Of a DNA stretch of 64,000 bases, positions 1-7,954 are shown one piece after another. Source of the DNA: Psychrobacter proteolyticus (lineage in GTDB: Bacteria; Pseudomonadota; Gammaproteobacteria; Pseudomonadales; Moraxellaceae). A program made the position numbers and the translations under genes. The stretch covers positions 165,936 to 229,935 of the forward strand of contig NZ_QLKS01000001.1 in NCBI RefSeq assembly GCF_003350005.1, in the 5' to 3' direction. The notes below the pieces were generated by a model that was not told the origin of the DNA, made no database searches, and saw only the letters and a list, made by a program, of their open reading frames with translations. Numbering within the stretch: the first letter of the stretch is position 1; every line of letters starts with the position of its first letter.

Positions 1-700
1 AGAGCTTACCTAGTGCCAACTGGCCATACCAAGACCAGACAATCATATCCGCAATGTTGTAATCAGATTCATCATTGCCGCACAGGTACTCATGGTCTTT
101 TAGATGCGTATCTAATACATCAAGCTGACGCTTGGTTTCCATCGTATAGCGGTTGATTGGATACTCTAGAGGTTCAGGCGCATATGCATAAAAGTGCCCA
201 AAGCCGCCGCCTAAGAAAGGCGCACTACCCATTTGCCACATAATCCAAGACAAACAATCTGCTCGCGCTTTGCCAGTAGCCAGTGGCAGAAATCTATCAA
301 ATTTTTCTGCTAAATACATTAAGATTGCGCCCGACTCAAACAGTGCTATCGGCTCCCCCGCTGTATCAGTAGAATGATCGACTAAAGCTGGAATCTTTGA
401 ATTAGGGTTTATCTCTACAAACCCTGAGCCAAACTGCTCACCTTTAGAGATGTCGATTTTGTAGGCATCATATGCTGCTGCGTCAATACCAAGCTCTGCC
501 AGCTCTTCTAGTAGTATGTTTACCTTGACACCATTTGGCGTATTTAACGAGTACAGCTGTAACGGGGCATCACCAACGGGCAGCTCTTTATCATAGCGAG
601 CTCCAGACGTTGGACTATTAATACTAGCAAACTTGCCGCCATTATCTTTATCTTGTGTCCAAACTTTGGGTGGTACGTATTTATTATTATCTTGACTCAT
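1..700 (-). CDS. yghU: Glutathione S-transferase family protein, YghU-like (3' end beyond left edge)
   Basis: Partial gene read from an ATG at 698-700; about 233 codons are visible and the C-terminus lies outside the window. The N-terminal region aligns by eye with YghU-type glutathione transferases: a thioredoxin-fold stretch beginning LQLYSLNTPNGVKVNILLEE, the cis-Pro segment SKIPALVD and the glutathione-contact segment FESGAILMYLAEK, then the helical domain with WIMWQMGSAPFLGGGFGHF. E. coli YghU is about 288 residues, so roughly the last fifth is missing. Members of this family bind two glutathiones and reduce disulfide bonds in the cytoplasm. It is divergent from the exporter gene at 1043. 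Subfamily assignment is by recognition only. Confidence 0.9.
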   Translation of the reverse strand, partial: MSQDNNKYVPPKVWTQDKDNGGKFASINSPTSGARYDKELPVGDAPLQLYSLNTPNGVKVNILLEELAELGIDAAAYDAYKIDISKGEQFGSGFVEINPNSKIPALVDHSTDTAGEPIALFESGAILMYLAEKFDRFLPLATGKARADCLSWIMWQMGSAPFLGGGFGHFYAYAPEPLEYPINRYTMETKRQLDVLDTHLKDHEYLCGNDESDYNIADMIVWSWYGQLALGKL

Positions 701-1042
701 AATTTATCCTCGGTTTGTATTTATGACTGCCGCGAAGGTTTACTATAACGAGAACTCGTAACGTTATTAAAGTCCTCTCTTGTAATCAATGTTGTGTTTC
801 TACTGCTAAAGTAAAAGAAGATAAGCTATTAGCACGCATCGAATTTTTTGTCTTATTTCACCTCTTTGCCTTTTTATTAGCTACCCTTCGCATCGTTGCT
901 CTTATATAAGTTATCTTATATCAGTTACTTTGAGTCACTTTTATTATGAGCCAGGCTTTCTTATACTACTCAGCTTGCATAGTGATCTGCTCGCAAATAC
1001 GCTATTTTCTTACTTTATAACGAGACGTTCAATGGGACTTAC
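701..1042. promoter_or_regulatory. Divergent intergenic region with short palindromes
   Basis: No gene is seen here. It must carry promoters for the flanking yghU-like gene (minus) and MFS gene (plus). Two short palindromes are visible: ACGAG-AA-CTCGT at 748-759, about 50 bases upstream of the yghU-like start, and an ATAAG/CTTAT repeat near 905-916. Either could be a repressor operator, but no regulator gene lies next to it. Confidence 0.3.
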
Positions 1043-2419
1043 ATGGTAACGCTCACCCAGACTCAAGATAAATACCTGCCTTATGTACTAGCGGTAGCGC
1101 TATTTATGCAAATTTTAGACGCCACTATCTTGAACACCTCATTGCCACAAATGGCGCAAGCACTGGGTGAGTCACCACTAAAGATGCAGTGGGCAGTCAT
1201 TAGCTATGCATTGACCCTCGCGATTTTTATCCCTATCAGTGGTTTTTTAGCGGATAAATATGGCACACGCCGCGTTTTTTTATCCGCGGTCATTATTTTT
1301 TGTGTTGGCTCATTACTGTGCGCGGCTTCGCAAACATTAGATTTTTTGGTTGCCTCACGTGTGGTACAGGGTATCGGCGGTGCCATGATGACGCCTGTCG
1401 CTCGTTTAATATTGGTCAAGTCTTATCCGCGCAATAAGCTACTCACTGTGATGAATTTTGCTGTGATACCTGCGTTGGTTGCACCACTAGTCGGTCCAGT
1501 ATTAGGTGGCTATATCGTGCAATATGCCAGCTGGCACTGGATATTTTTGATCAATATACCGATGGGTGTGGCAGGTTTTATCATGGGCAAAAAACTGGTT
1601 CCAGCGCTATATGAAGATACTAAGCGCCTTGATTGGACAGGGTTTGTATTGTTTGCCGCCGCTGCTTGTGGATTCACACTGGCTGTCGAGTTTGGTTCAC
1701 AGACAGGTCGCGGAGTTTATGGGTTGTTGCTTGGGTTAGGCGCAAGTCTATTGATCGGCGCGTATATCTGGCATGCTAAACGGCGAGCAGCTCCCCTGTT
1801 TCCACTGAGCCTGTTTGATATTCGCACCTTTCGAATTGGTATTACAGGTAATTTGTTTACGCGGCTTGGCATCAGTGCCGTGCCCTTTTTGCTGCCCTTA
1901 TTACTTCAGGTGGTGTTTGAGTACTCACCTTCGCAGGCAGGTTGGTTGCTTGCCCCGATTGCGGTTGGTGCTATAGGTATCAAACCTTGGGTTAGCAAGA
2001 TTATTCAACGGTTTAGCTACCGTAAAGTGCTGGTCTACAATACCTTGTTTATGGGTTCGCTTATCATTGTACTAGCGCAGTTTAACGATGCGTCGCAGTG
2101 GCTATGGTTTATACCGATCTTGACCGTCATGGGCGCCTGCAACTCTATGCAGTTTAGCGCGATGAATACGATTACGATTGGCGATTTACAGGGAACACAG
2201 ACTAGTAGCGGTAACAGCTTAATGGCAGTCAATCAGCAGTTAGCGATTAGCTTTGGTATTGCCTTCGGTGCTGCTGTATTGAATTTATTACGTGAGCGTC
2301 TGCAAATGGATACACTAGTGGCGTTCCAAACCACTTATTGGATATTGGGTATTTTGACCATTCTCTCGGGGCTGTATTTTTTACGTCTGAAACCTGAAGA
2401 TGGACGCGGTTTATACTAG
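1043..2419 (+). CDS. MFS drug-exporter, DHA2/MdtD-like
   Basis: A 458-residue integral membrane protein of the major facilitator superfamily. The N-terminal half shows the DHA2-type signatures: LDATILNTSLPQMA in helix 1, the loop motif GFLADKYGTRR (motif A) around residues 65-75, and the motif C-like segment VAPLVGPVLGGYI around residue 145. Length and hydrophobic pattern fit a 14-helix exporter such as E. coli MdtD (471 residues). It is expected to use the proton gradient to export small molecules across the inner membrane; the substrate cannot be read from sequence. The ATG at 1043 is preceded by GGGA at a spacing of five. It is a single-gene unit ending at a bidirectional terminator. Confidence 0.88.
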   Translation: MVTLTQTQDKYLPYVLAVALFMQILDATILNTSLPQMAQALGESPLKMQWAVISYALTLAIFIPISGFLADKYGTRRVFLSAVIIFCVGSLLCAASQTLDFLVASRVVQGIGGAMMTPVARLILVKSYPRNKLLTVMNFAVIPALVAPLVGPVLGGYIVQYASWHWIFLINIPMGVAGFIMGKKLVPALYEDTKRLDWTGFVLFAAAACGFTLAVEFGSQTGRGVYGLLLGLGASLLIGAYIWHAKRRAAPLFPLSLFDIRTFRIGITGNLFTRLGISAVPFLLPLLLQVVFEYSPSQAGWLLAPIAVGAIGIKPWVSKIIQRFSYRKVLVYNTLFMGSLIIVLAQFNDASQWLWFIPILTVMGACNSMQFSAMNTITIGDLQGTQTSSGNSLMAVNQQLAISFGIAFGAAVLNLLRERLQMDTLVAFQTTYWILGILTILSGLYFLRLKPEDGRGLY

Positions 2420-2524
2420 GGCGTTTCTTCAATCGAGACAAGCTTTCTATTGAGTGAGACTTTACGTACGGCACGTCTCTATTCTGTATATCCGAAACGT
2501 TAAAAATAGCTTATCTATAGACAG

Positions 2525-2572
2525 AAAAAAGCCAGTATGCGATTGTGTTATCAATCTCATACTGGCTTTTTA
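2525..2572. terminator. Bidirectional terminator between MFS gene and bacterioferritin
   Basis: Perfect 13-bp stem AAAAGCCAGTATG / CATACTGGCTTTT (2527-2539 and 2558-2570) with T-rich flanks on both strands, placed between convergent genes. Confidence 0.85.
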
Positions 2573-2600
2573 TTACGACTTACATTAATAATAAGTACTA

Positions 2601-3080
2601 TTATGCGTCATCATCACTCATTTGCGATTGGATGTAGCGCTCTACACCAATACTCTCGATTAAGTCCTGCTGCGTCTCTAACCAATCTTCATAATCTTCA
2701 TTGCCATCTTTTAGCGTGACTAATAGCTGGCGAGAAACATAGTCCGACTTTGTCTCACATAAGGTGACGGCATCAGTAATAATATCGAACTTTTGTCTCT
2801 CAAGGCGTAGGTTGCACTCAATGATTTCTGGTACATCTTCACCGACCAATACCTTGCCCAGTTCCTGCAAGTTTGGCAAACCGCCTAACAGCAAAATACG
2901 AGCGATTAGGTCGTCTGACCATTTCATCTCAGCAATAGATTGCTTATACAATGAGTCATTAAGTGCTTCTAGCCCCCAATGACGTGCAATACGTGCATGC
3001 AAAAAATACTGGTTGATGGCAATCAATGACTGCCCAAGTACTTTATTTAACGCGCGAATAACTTCTTTATCCCCTGTCAT
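2601..3080 (-). CDS. bfr: Bacterioferritin, haem-binding subunit with degenerate ferroxidase centre
   Basis: A 159-residue ferritin-like protein collinear with E. coli Bfr (158 residues). The haem-ligand methionine is present at position 52 (SIAEMKW). The ferroxidase ligands are mostly lost: Glu18 is Ser, His54 is Trp, Glu127 is Gly and His130 is Asp; only Glu51 and Glu94 remain. The subunit should therefore bind haem between dimers but not oxidise iron itself. It is 68 bases downstream of a second bfr gene on the same strand that has the opposite set of residues, so the two probably form a mixed 24-subunit shell, as known for the two-subunit bacterioferritins of Neisseria. GGAGAAAGG precedes the ATG. 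Confidence 0.93.
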   Translation of the reverse strand: MTGDKEVIRALNKVLGQSLIAINQYFLHARIARHWGLEALNDSLYKQSIAEMKWSDDLIARILLLGGLPNLQELGKVLVGEDVPEIIECNLRLERQKFDIITDAVTLCETKSDYVSRQLLVTLKDGNEDYEDWLETQQDLIESIGVERYIQSQMSDDDA

Positions 3081-3148
3081 TACCTTTCTCCCTTTATCTC
3101 TATTATTTATGCTAAATACTGTGAATGCTATTCATACGTAGGATGATA

Positions 3149-3637
3149 TCAGGCAATATTAGGAGTGACTTCAGCCATTTGGCTTTGTAGATAATTCGGT
3201 AGACCAATCATGTCGATGAGACGGAGCTGCTGCTCAAGCCAATGCGCATGGTCTTCTTCGGTGTCTTTCAATTGCTCAACCAGCATCTCACGCGTGACAT
3301 AGTCATGCTCTGCTTCGCAAAGTGCGATGCCCTCTTTTAGATGCTTCTGTACTTGGTACTCTAAATCTAGGTCAAACTGCAACATCTCAGGGACAGTCGC
3401 ACCGATATGGATGGCATCGACCGACATCTTTGGCGTGCCACTCAACATCAAGATACGGCGAATGATATTCTGTGCGTGTAGCGTTTCGTCTTCCATTTCA
3501 TGATGGATACGGTCGTATAACTTGCCATAGTGCCACTCAGCGTACATCTCTGAATGGATAAAATATTGGTCACGAGCGGCAAGCTCACCACCTAGTAAGA
3601 AATTCAAATAATCAATGACTTTCTGGCTACCTATCAT
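3149..3637 (-). CDS. bfr: Bacterioferritin, ferroxidase subunit lacking the haem-ligand Met
   Basis: A 162-residue bacterioferritin. By alignment to E. coli Bfr it keeps all six di-iron ligands: Glu18 (GGEL), Glu51 and His54 (DETLH), Glu93 (equivalent to 94), Glu127 and His130 (EEDH). Position 52 is Thr, so it cannot provide the methionine haem ligand. Its role would be Fe(II) oxidation and mineral loading, while the neighbouring subunit binds haem and accepts electrons from Bfd. GGGGAG lies nine bases before the ATG. Promoter signals must lie in the 3638-3999 gap. Confidence 0.94.
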   Translation of the reverse strand: MIGSQKVIDYLNFLLGGELAARDQYFIHSEMYAEWHYGKLYDRIHHEMEDETLHAQNIIRRILMLSGTPKMSVDAIHIGATVPEMLQFDLDLEYQVQKHLKEGIALCEAEHDYVTREMLVEQLKDTEEDHAHWLEQQLRLIDMIGLPNYLQSQMAEVTPNIA

Positions 3638-3999
3638 AACGCGTACTCCCCTATTTATTTTTACCGATCACCATACATCCACAATTTATTATATAAGGAT
3701 AGCATAATTGGCAAACTGATCAGTAAAAATCAAAATCAATAAAATGGCTTATAATCTCAGGTAAATATAGTAGCATACAGGCGCAGTATAGGGTGTAACG
3801 TTATGAACTAAGAATAAGATGCTAATTGAGAATCATAATTAGCTACAACTGGCATGAGACTATTTAATATAGTTCGTGCTGGCGTTTGAGTGAGATTATA
3901 TGGACGCTTGCACCCAACCCTTTATGTATAATAAATTTAGATGCAGAATATTGAATATATTTTATCGTATTATATTACAAGGTATATGATTGATAATAT
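3638..3999. promoter_or_regulatory. AT-rich upstream region of the bfr pair, with a palindrome
   Basis: A gene-free 362-base stretch between bfd and the bfr pair. The clearest element is an inverted repeat at 3821-3843, GCTAATT / AATTAGC around a 9-base centre GAGAATCAT. The centre and its AATTGAGAATCATAATT context resemble a degenerate Fur or iron-response operator, but the match is weak. Nothing else was recognised. Confidence 0.35.
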
Positions 4000-4191
4000 T
4001 TAAACGGCGTATGCTAGATTATCGAGTTTTGCATGGTGTTCGTCTAGGTAGTCATTGACCATCGGCTCACAACAGCCACAGCACGTTGCTACATCGAGCG
4101 TATCTTTTAGACCATCGAGCGTATCAACACCTGCAGCAATAGCTGCTTTGATTTGCTTTTCTTTTACGTTGTTGCAGATACATACGTACAT
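4000..4191 (-). CDS. bfd: Bacterioferritin-associated ferredoxin Bfd
   Basis: A 63-residue [2Fe-2S] protein. The start chosen is the ATG at 4191, because GAGGAG lies about eight bases upstream and the protein then begins MYVCICNNV as in E. coli Bfd; a longer upstream reading has no such support. Cluster ligands are the C-x-C at residues 4 and 6 and the CCGCC segment near residues 37-41. Bfd docks on bacterioferritin and passes electrons through the haem to release stored iron as Fe(II). It sits beside the bfr genes and below a Fur-like box, consistent with induction when iron is scarce. Confidence 0.95.
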   Translation of the reverse strand: MYVCICNNVKEKQIKAAIAAGVDTLDGLKDTLDVATCCGCCEPMVNDYLDEHHAKLDNLAYAV

Positions 4192-4348
4192 GGATTGGCT
4201 CCTCGGAATACCACTATTCGATAATGACAGCATACGACACTTGTATAAAAAACTTTTGTGATAAGTGTCATTGATAAACGGATAATTTACTGTTTTCTAG
4301 CAATTAAAAATTAGTTGTTGAAATCACGTTTATCGCTTGCAGTATAAT

Positions 4349-4367
4349 AACGATAATTATTATCATT
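4349..4367. promoter_or_regulatory. Probable Fur box
   Basis: The 19 bases AACGATAATTATTATCATT are a near-palindrome close to the Fur consensus GATAATGATAATCATTATC. The site lies in the 390-base gap between divergent bfd (start 4191) and the ArsR-type regulator (start 4581), where it could repress either or both when iron is plentiful. No gene is seen in the rest of 4192-4580. Confidence 0.6.
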
Positions 4368-4580
4368 TTCAATCACATTCGATATATTTATTCGTTGAGA
4401 CAGTATCCTTGTATTACAGGCATTTCATTTATGTAAGCGGATATAAGTGTGCGTGTAACCGAATATTGTCAAAGGTAGTGAATTGACGATGAACTGTAAA
4501 TTTGCTTATTTTTTAATCGATTTTGTAGATAACTGCTGTTATATTGAACCCCTATTAACGAAGCCCATTGGAATTCTCCT

Positions 4581-4910
4581 ATGTCTGATAATAATTTTAC
4601 GATACGACCTATTGATTTATTCAAAGTCCTATCTGATCCGACACGTCTAAAAATATTTCAAATTCTTTTTAAAAAAGAAGCACGTTGCGTGGGTGATTTG
4701 GTAGATATGCTTGACCAGCCACAACCGACGATATCACGTCACCTAAACCATTTGAAAAAACTGGGTATTTTAAGCTGTGTACGTGACGGTACTTGGATGT
4801 GGTATGAGGTCGCTGATGATTTACCAGATTGGTGTCAAGATATCTTAGACATCACCTACGAGCAAATCTCTCCTAGAGGGACCGGTATAGATGTATCGGA
4901 TCTTGCTTAG
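4581..4910 (+). CDS. ArsR/SmtB-family winged-helix regulator
   Basis: A 109-residue HTH protein. LFKVLSDPTRLKIFQILF is the characteristic opening helix pair of the ArsR family, and QPTISRHLNHLKKLGIL is the recognition region, followed by a beta-wing (VRDGTWMWYEV). The classical ELCVCDL arsenic-binding box is altered to ARCVGDL with one Cys, so a metal or metalloid sensing role is uncertain. No ars, efflux or other likely target gene follows; a terminator lies 90 bases downstream. The gene may therefore act on its own promoter or on distant genes. The nearby Fur-like box may link it to iron. Confidence 0.85.
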   Translation: MSDNNFTIRPIDLFKVLSDPTRLKIFQILFKKEARCVGDLVDMLDQPQPTISRHLNHLKKLGILSCVRDGTWMWYEVADDLPDWCQDILDITYEQISPRGTGIDVSDLA

Positions 4911-5000
4911 ATACTATTGTCCGCTTAGACTTTTAGCTCTTTGACTGCGCTTTATAAAAAGCGCTTGAGACAATAGATCTGCGCCCATGCGCCAAACCAA

Positions 5001-5028
5001 AAAAGACCTACTCTCGTAGGTCTTTTTT
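5001..5028. terminator. Terminator between ArsR-type gene and cysA
   Basis: Stem AAAAGACCTAC / GTAGGTCTTTT with loop TCTC, followed by eight T residues on the plus strand. It sits between convergent genes and probably also ends the cys transport operon. Confidence 0.85.
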
Positions 5029-5075
5029 TTGTTCAACTATTGATTATTCAACCTAAATTGCGCTAGGTCAAATAA

Positions 5076-5798
5076 TTATACAATATCTAAGAAATCGCTG
5101 ATAAAGGCGTTGGCTGGCTGGTGTATCAGCTCCTCTGACGTGCCCACCTGCTCTACTCGGCCCTGATTCATCACGACGATCTCATCTGATACCGCACGTG
5201 CTTCTTCTTGATCGTGCGTCACCATGATGCTAGTGATACCAAGCTCATGGTGGATGTTTTTTAGCCATGTGCGCAGCTCTTTACGTACTTTGGCATCTAG
5301 TGCACCAAACGGCTCATCTAGCAGCAGCAGCTTTGGTTTAACAGCAAGTGCACGTGCTAATGCAATGCGCTGACGCTGGCCACCTGATAGCTGATGCGGA
5401 TAAGCATTGGCAACCTGGGGTAGCTGTACGAGGTCTAAGAGCTCTGCTACGCGCTTATTGATATCAGCTTTACTCGGACGCTCGTTTTTTGGCAACAAGG
5501 TCAATCCAAAGGCCACATTATCCGCGATGTTCTTATGGCGAAACAAGGCATAATGCTGAAACATAAAGCCAATATGGCGCTTTTGGACTGGGGTATTGGT
5601 CACATCCAGCTCATCGAACAATACCTGCCCAGAGTCAGCATACTCTAGACCCGCGATAATACGTAGCAAAGTGGTCTTACCGCAGCCTGATGGACCTAGT
5701 AACGTCGTCAGCTTGCCAGTCGGCACAGTGATATTTATATTGTCTAAAGCGGTAAAATTGCCGAATTTTTTATTAACGTTGCGAATCTCAATGCTCAT
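5076..5798 (-). CDS. cysA: Sulfate/thiosulfate ABC transporter ATPase, short CysA
   Basis: A 240-residue ABC ATPase, last gene of the sulfate-transport operon. All nucleotide-binding motifs are present: Walker [10 protein letters not shown] (about residues 33-41), signature [15 protein letters not shown] (about 134), Walker [13 protein letters not shown] (about 158) and the H-loop in MVTHDQEEA. It most resembles CysA, supported by the adjoining cysW and cysT. Typical CysA proteins are 340-365 residues; this one stops right at the end of the nucleotide-binding domain (FISDFLDIV) and lacks the C-terminal TOBE-like regulatory domain. A normal intergenic region and terminator follow, so the shortness looks fixed rather than a recent frameshift. 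Confidence 0.93.
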   Translation of the reverse strand: MSIEIRNVNKKFGNFTALDNINITVPTGKLTTLLGPSGCGKTTLLRIIAGLEYADSGQVLFDELDVTNTPVQKRHIGFMFQHYALFRHKNIADNVAFGLTLLPKNERPSKADINKRVAELLDLVQLPQVANAYPHQLSGGQRQRIALARALAVKPKLLLLDEPFGALDAKVRKELRTWLKNIHHELGITSIMVTHDQEEARAVSDEIVVMNQGRVEQVGTSEELIHQPANAFISDFLDIV

Positions 5799-5894
5799 AA
5801 TCGTATCTCTTATTATATCTTTTGTCGTATCGTGGCAAGTAGCTGAGTAGCGACTGCATCCGTAGTATTAACATCATTTATCAGATAATGGCAG

Positions 5895-6845
5895 TTATAC
5901 CTTGCCAGTACTGTCCGCACTCGTCGATTCAGTAGCGGCAGTGGCGTTAGCACTCACTGGCAGCTCAGGTGCAGCCGCCAGCCGCTCAGACTTGGCAAAT
6001 TTACGCTCTTGTATCTTGGTCATGACTTGCTGAATCAGTAGCGTCACCAAGGCCAATGCAGCCAATATGCTCGATAAGGCAAACGCAGCGGTAAAGTTAT
6101 AATCGTTATAGGCAATCTCAACCAATAGCGGCATGGTGTTGGTCTCGCCGCGAATGTGACCAGATACCACACTGACGGCACCAAACTCACCCATCGCGCG
6201 GGCATTGGTCAGAATCAAACCATATAGCAGCGCCCATTTGATATTAGGCAGTGTCACATGCCAAAACGTCTGCCAACCAGTCGCGCCTAATGTTAGCGCT
6301 GCTTGCTCCTCAGAGTCGCCTTGAGTCTGCATCAATGGAATCAGCTCACGTGCAACAAAAGGAAAGGTCACAAACAACGTCGCCAAAATGATACCAGGCA
6401 CCGCATAGATCACTTGAAAACCCATACTCTCAAGCCAACCGCCGATAGTAGAGTTCAGTCCAAACAGCAGCACAAACATCAAACCTGCAACTACTGGTGA
6501 TACCGAAAATGGCAAATCTAGCAAAGTGGTGACCAGCTGCTTACCTTTAAACTGATAGCGCGTGACCAACCATGCAATCGCAATGCCCATTACCATATTA
6601 ATTGGTAAGACAATTCCTGCCGTTATAAGGGTTAGCTTGATGGCTTGTAAGGCTTCAGGATCGACCAGCGAGGCGATATATAACTGCCAACCATTTTTAA
6701 AGGCTTCGTAAAACACAGCCAGTAATGGAATGACCAACATGACAATCATGAATAGCACAGCAATGGCAATAAAGGTGCGACGTATCCATGGGGTATCTTT
6801 GGTCGCAGCGTTGCTTTGGTAGTCGTAGCTATTAGATATTTGCAT
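5895..6845 (-). CDS. cysW: Sulfate/thiosulfate ABC transporter permease CysW
   Basis: A 316-residue inner-membrane permease with about six helices. The family EAA loop that docks on the ATPase is seen as EEQAALTLGATGWQTFWHVT (about residues 180-200). LPFSVSPVVAGLMFVLLFG and ARAMGEFGAVSVVSGHIRGE are typical of CysW. The start lies one base after the cysT stop, with AGGAG about nine bases upstream, so the two are translationally linked. The C-terminal 40 residues are a soluble Ala/Ser/Thr-rich tail. Confidence 0.95.
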   Translation of the reverse strand: MQISNSYDYQSNAATKDTPWIRRTFIAIAVLFMIVMLVIPLLAVFYEAFKNGWQLYIASLVDPEALQAIKLTLITAGIVLPINMVMGIAIAWLVTRYQFKGKQLVTTLLDLPFSVSPVVAGLMFVLLFGLNSTIGGWLESMGFQVIYAVPGIILATLFVTFPFVARELIPLMQTQGDSEEQAALTLGATGWQTFWHVTLPNIKWALLYGLILTNARAMGEFGAVSVVSGHIRGETNTMPLLVEIAYNDYNFTAAFALSSILAALALVTLLIQQVMTKIQERKFAKSERLAAAPELPVSANATAATESTSADSTGKV

Positions 6846-6846
6846 A

Positions 6847-7731
6847 TTAGCGAGCTCCTACACGGCGCGACAGTTTCCACTGCATGATATTGATGGTCAG
6901 CAAGATAACAAATGATATGAGTAGCATAAATAATGCAACCGCAGAAGCACCTTGAATATCAAACTGCTCAAGTTTACTGATAATGATAAGCGGCAAAATC
7001 TCAGACTGCATCGGAATATTACCTGCGATAAAGATAACTGAGCCATACTCACCAGTGGCACGGGCAAACATCATACCTGCGCCCATCAGCAAGGCTGGCA
7101 ATAGCTCTGGTAAAATTACTTTACGAAAAGTCGTCAGACGATTAGCGCCCAATACCGCAGCCGCTTCTTCAAACTCAACGGACAGCTCAGCGAGTACGGG
7201 CTGCACTGCACGGACGATAAAGGGAAAGCTGACCACAACCAGTGCTAGCCAAATACCTATTGGCGTAAAGGCAACCTGAATATCGAACTTGGCAAACCAT
7301 TGACCAATCAAGCCATTAGGCGCATATAAAGTGGCAAGCGAGATACCTGTAACGGCCGTTGGTAGTGCAAATGGCAAATCGACTAAAGCATTAATCAGTG
7401 ACTTACCCCAAAACTCGTAGCGGACAAGTACCCATGCGACTAATGTGCCAAATACCATATTGGTCAGCATCGCCAAAAACGACATCCATAAGCTTAGCTT
7501 GATAGCGGCAGTGACTTGTGGCTGGGTAATGGTTTCCCAAAAGCCTGCCCAACCCATCTGCGTCGTGGTATAGGCCATCATGGCAAACGGTAGTACCACC
7601 AATAACGACAAACTAAAGACAGTAATACCCATGCTCAGACCGAACCCGGGTAGCACATTGCGCTGACGCAAGCGGGTCAGCCAACCTTTTTTATTGCCGG
7701 GCTTACTGGCAGAAGAAGATGTTGCACTCAT
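6847..7731 (-). CDS. cysT: Sulfate/thiosulfate ABC transporter permease CysT (CysU)
   Basis: A 294-residue permease, partner of CysW. The ATPase-docking loop reads EEAAAVLGANRLTTFRKVI (about residues 187-205), and LPFALPTAVTGISLATLYA and FARATGEYGSVIFIAGN match CysT proteins. AGGA lies seven bases before the ATG. The gene follows a sulfate-binding lipoprotein gene, from which it is separated by a stem-loop at 7834-7863. Confidence 0.95.
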   Translation of the reverse strand: MSATSSSASKPGNKKGWLTRLRQRNVLPGFGLSMGITVFSLSLLVVLPFAMMAYTTTQMGWAGFWETITQPQVTAAIKLSLWMSFLAMLTNMVFGTLVAWVLVRYEFWGKSLINALVDLPFALPTAVTGISLATLYAPNGLIGQWFAKFDIQVAFTPIGIWLALVVVSFPFIVRAVQPVLAELSVEFEEAAAVLGANRLTTFRKVILPELLPALLMGAGMMFARATGEYGSVIFIAGNIPMQSEILPLIIISKLEQFDIQGASAVALFMLLISFVILLTINIMQWKLSRRVGAR

Positions 7732-7833
7732 AGTGATGTCCTATTGCCTAACTGATGGTACTTAGCGAGGGTGCTCACTGTAAGACCATTATTACCATTG
7801 TTATCAAAATTATTATTGGTCGGCTTATGATAT

Positions 7834-7863
7834 AAAGGACATAGTGCGTACGACCATGTCCTT
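7834..7863 (-). repeat. Intercistronic stem-loop after the first sulfate-binding gene
   Basis: Perfect 9-bp arms AAAGGACAT / ATGTCCTTT with a 12-base loop, between the sulfate-binding lipoprotein gene and cysT. No U-run follows on the minus strand, so it is unlikely to be a full terminator. It may protect the upstream mRNA from 3' decay or lower permease expression. Confidence 0.6.
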
Positions 7864-7954
7864 TATGGGGTGTTTCATGACTGACTGTACGAATAATTGA
7901 GTTAATCCGTTTCAGTGATTAGCGCAGTAGCTGCTCTAACTACTCAGCAGGTGA

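Noticed and set aside
3900..3989. 29-codon frame starting MDACTQPF in the bfr upstream region
   Set aside because: Only a weak GAG precedes it, composition is that of AT-rich noise, and no terminator follows.
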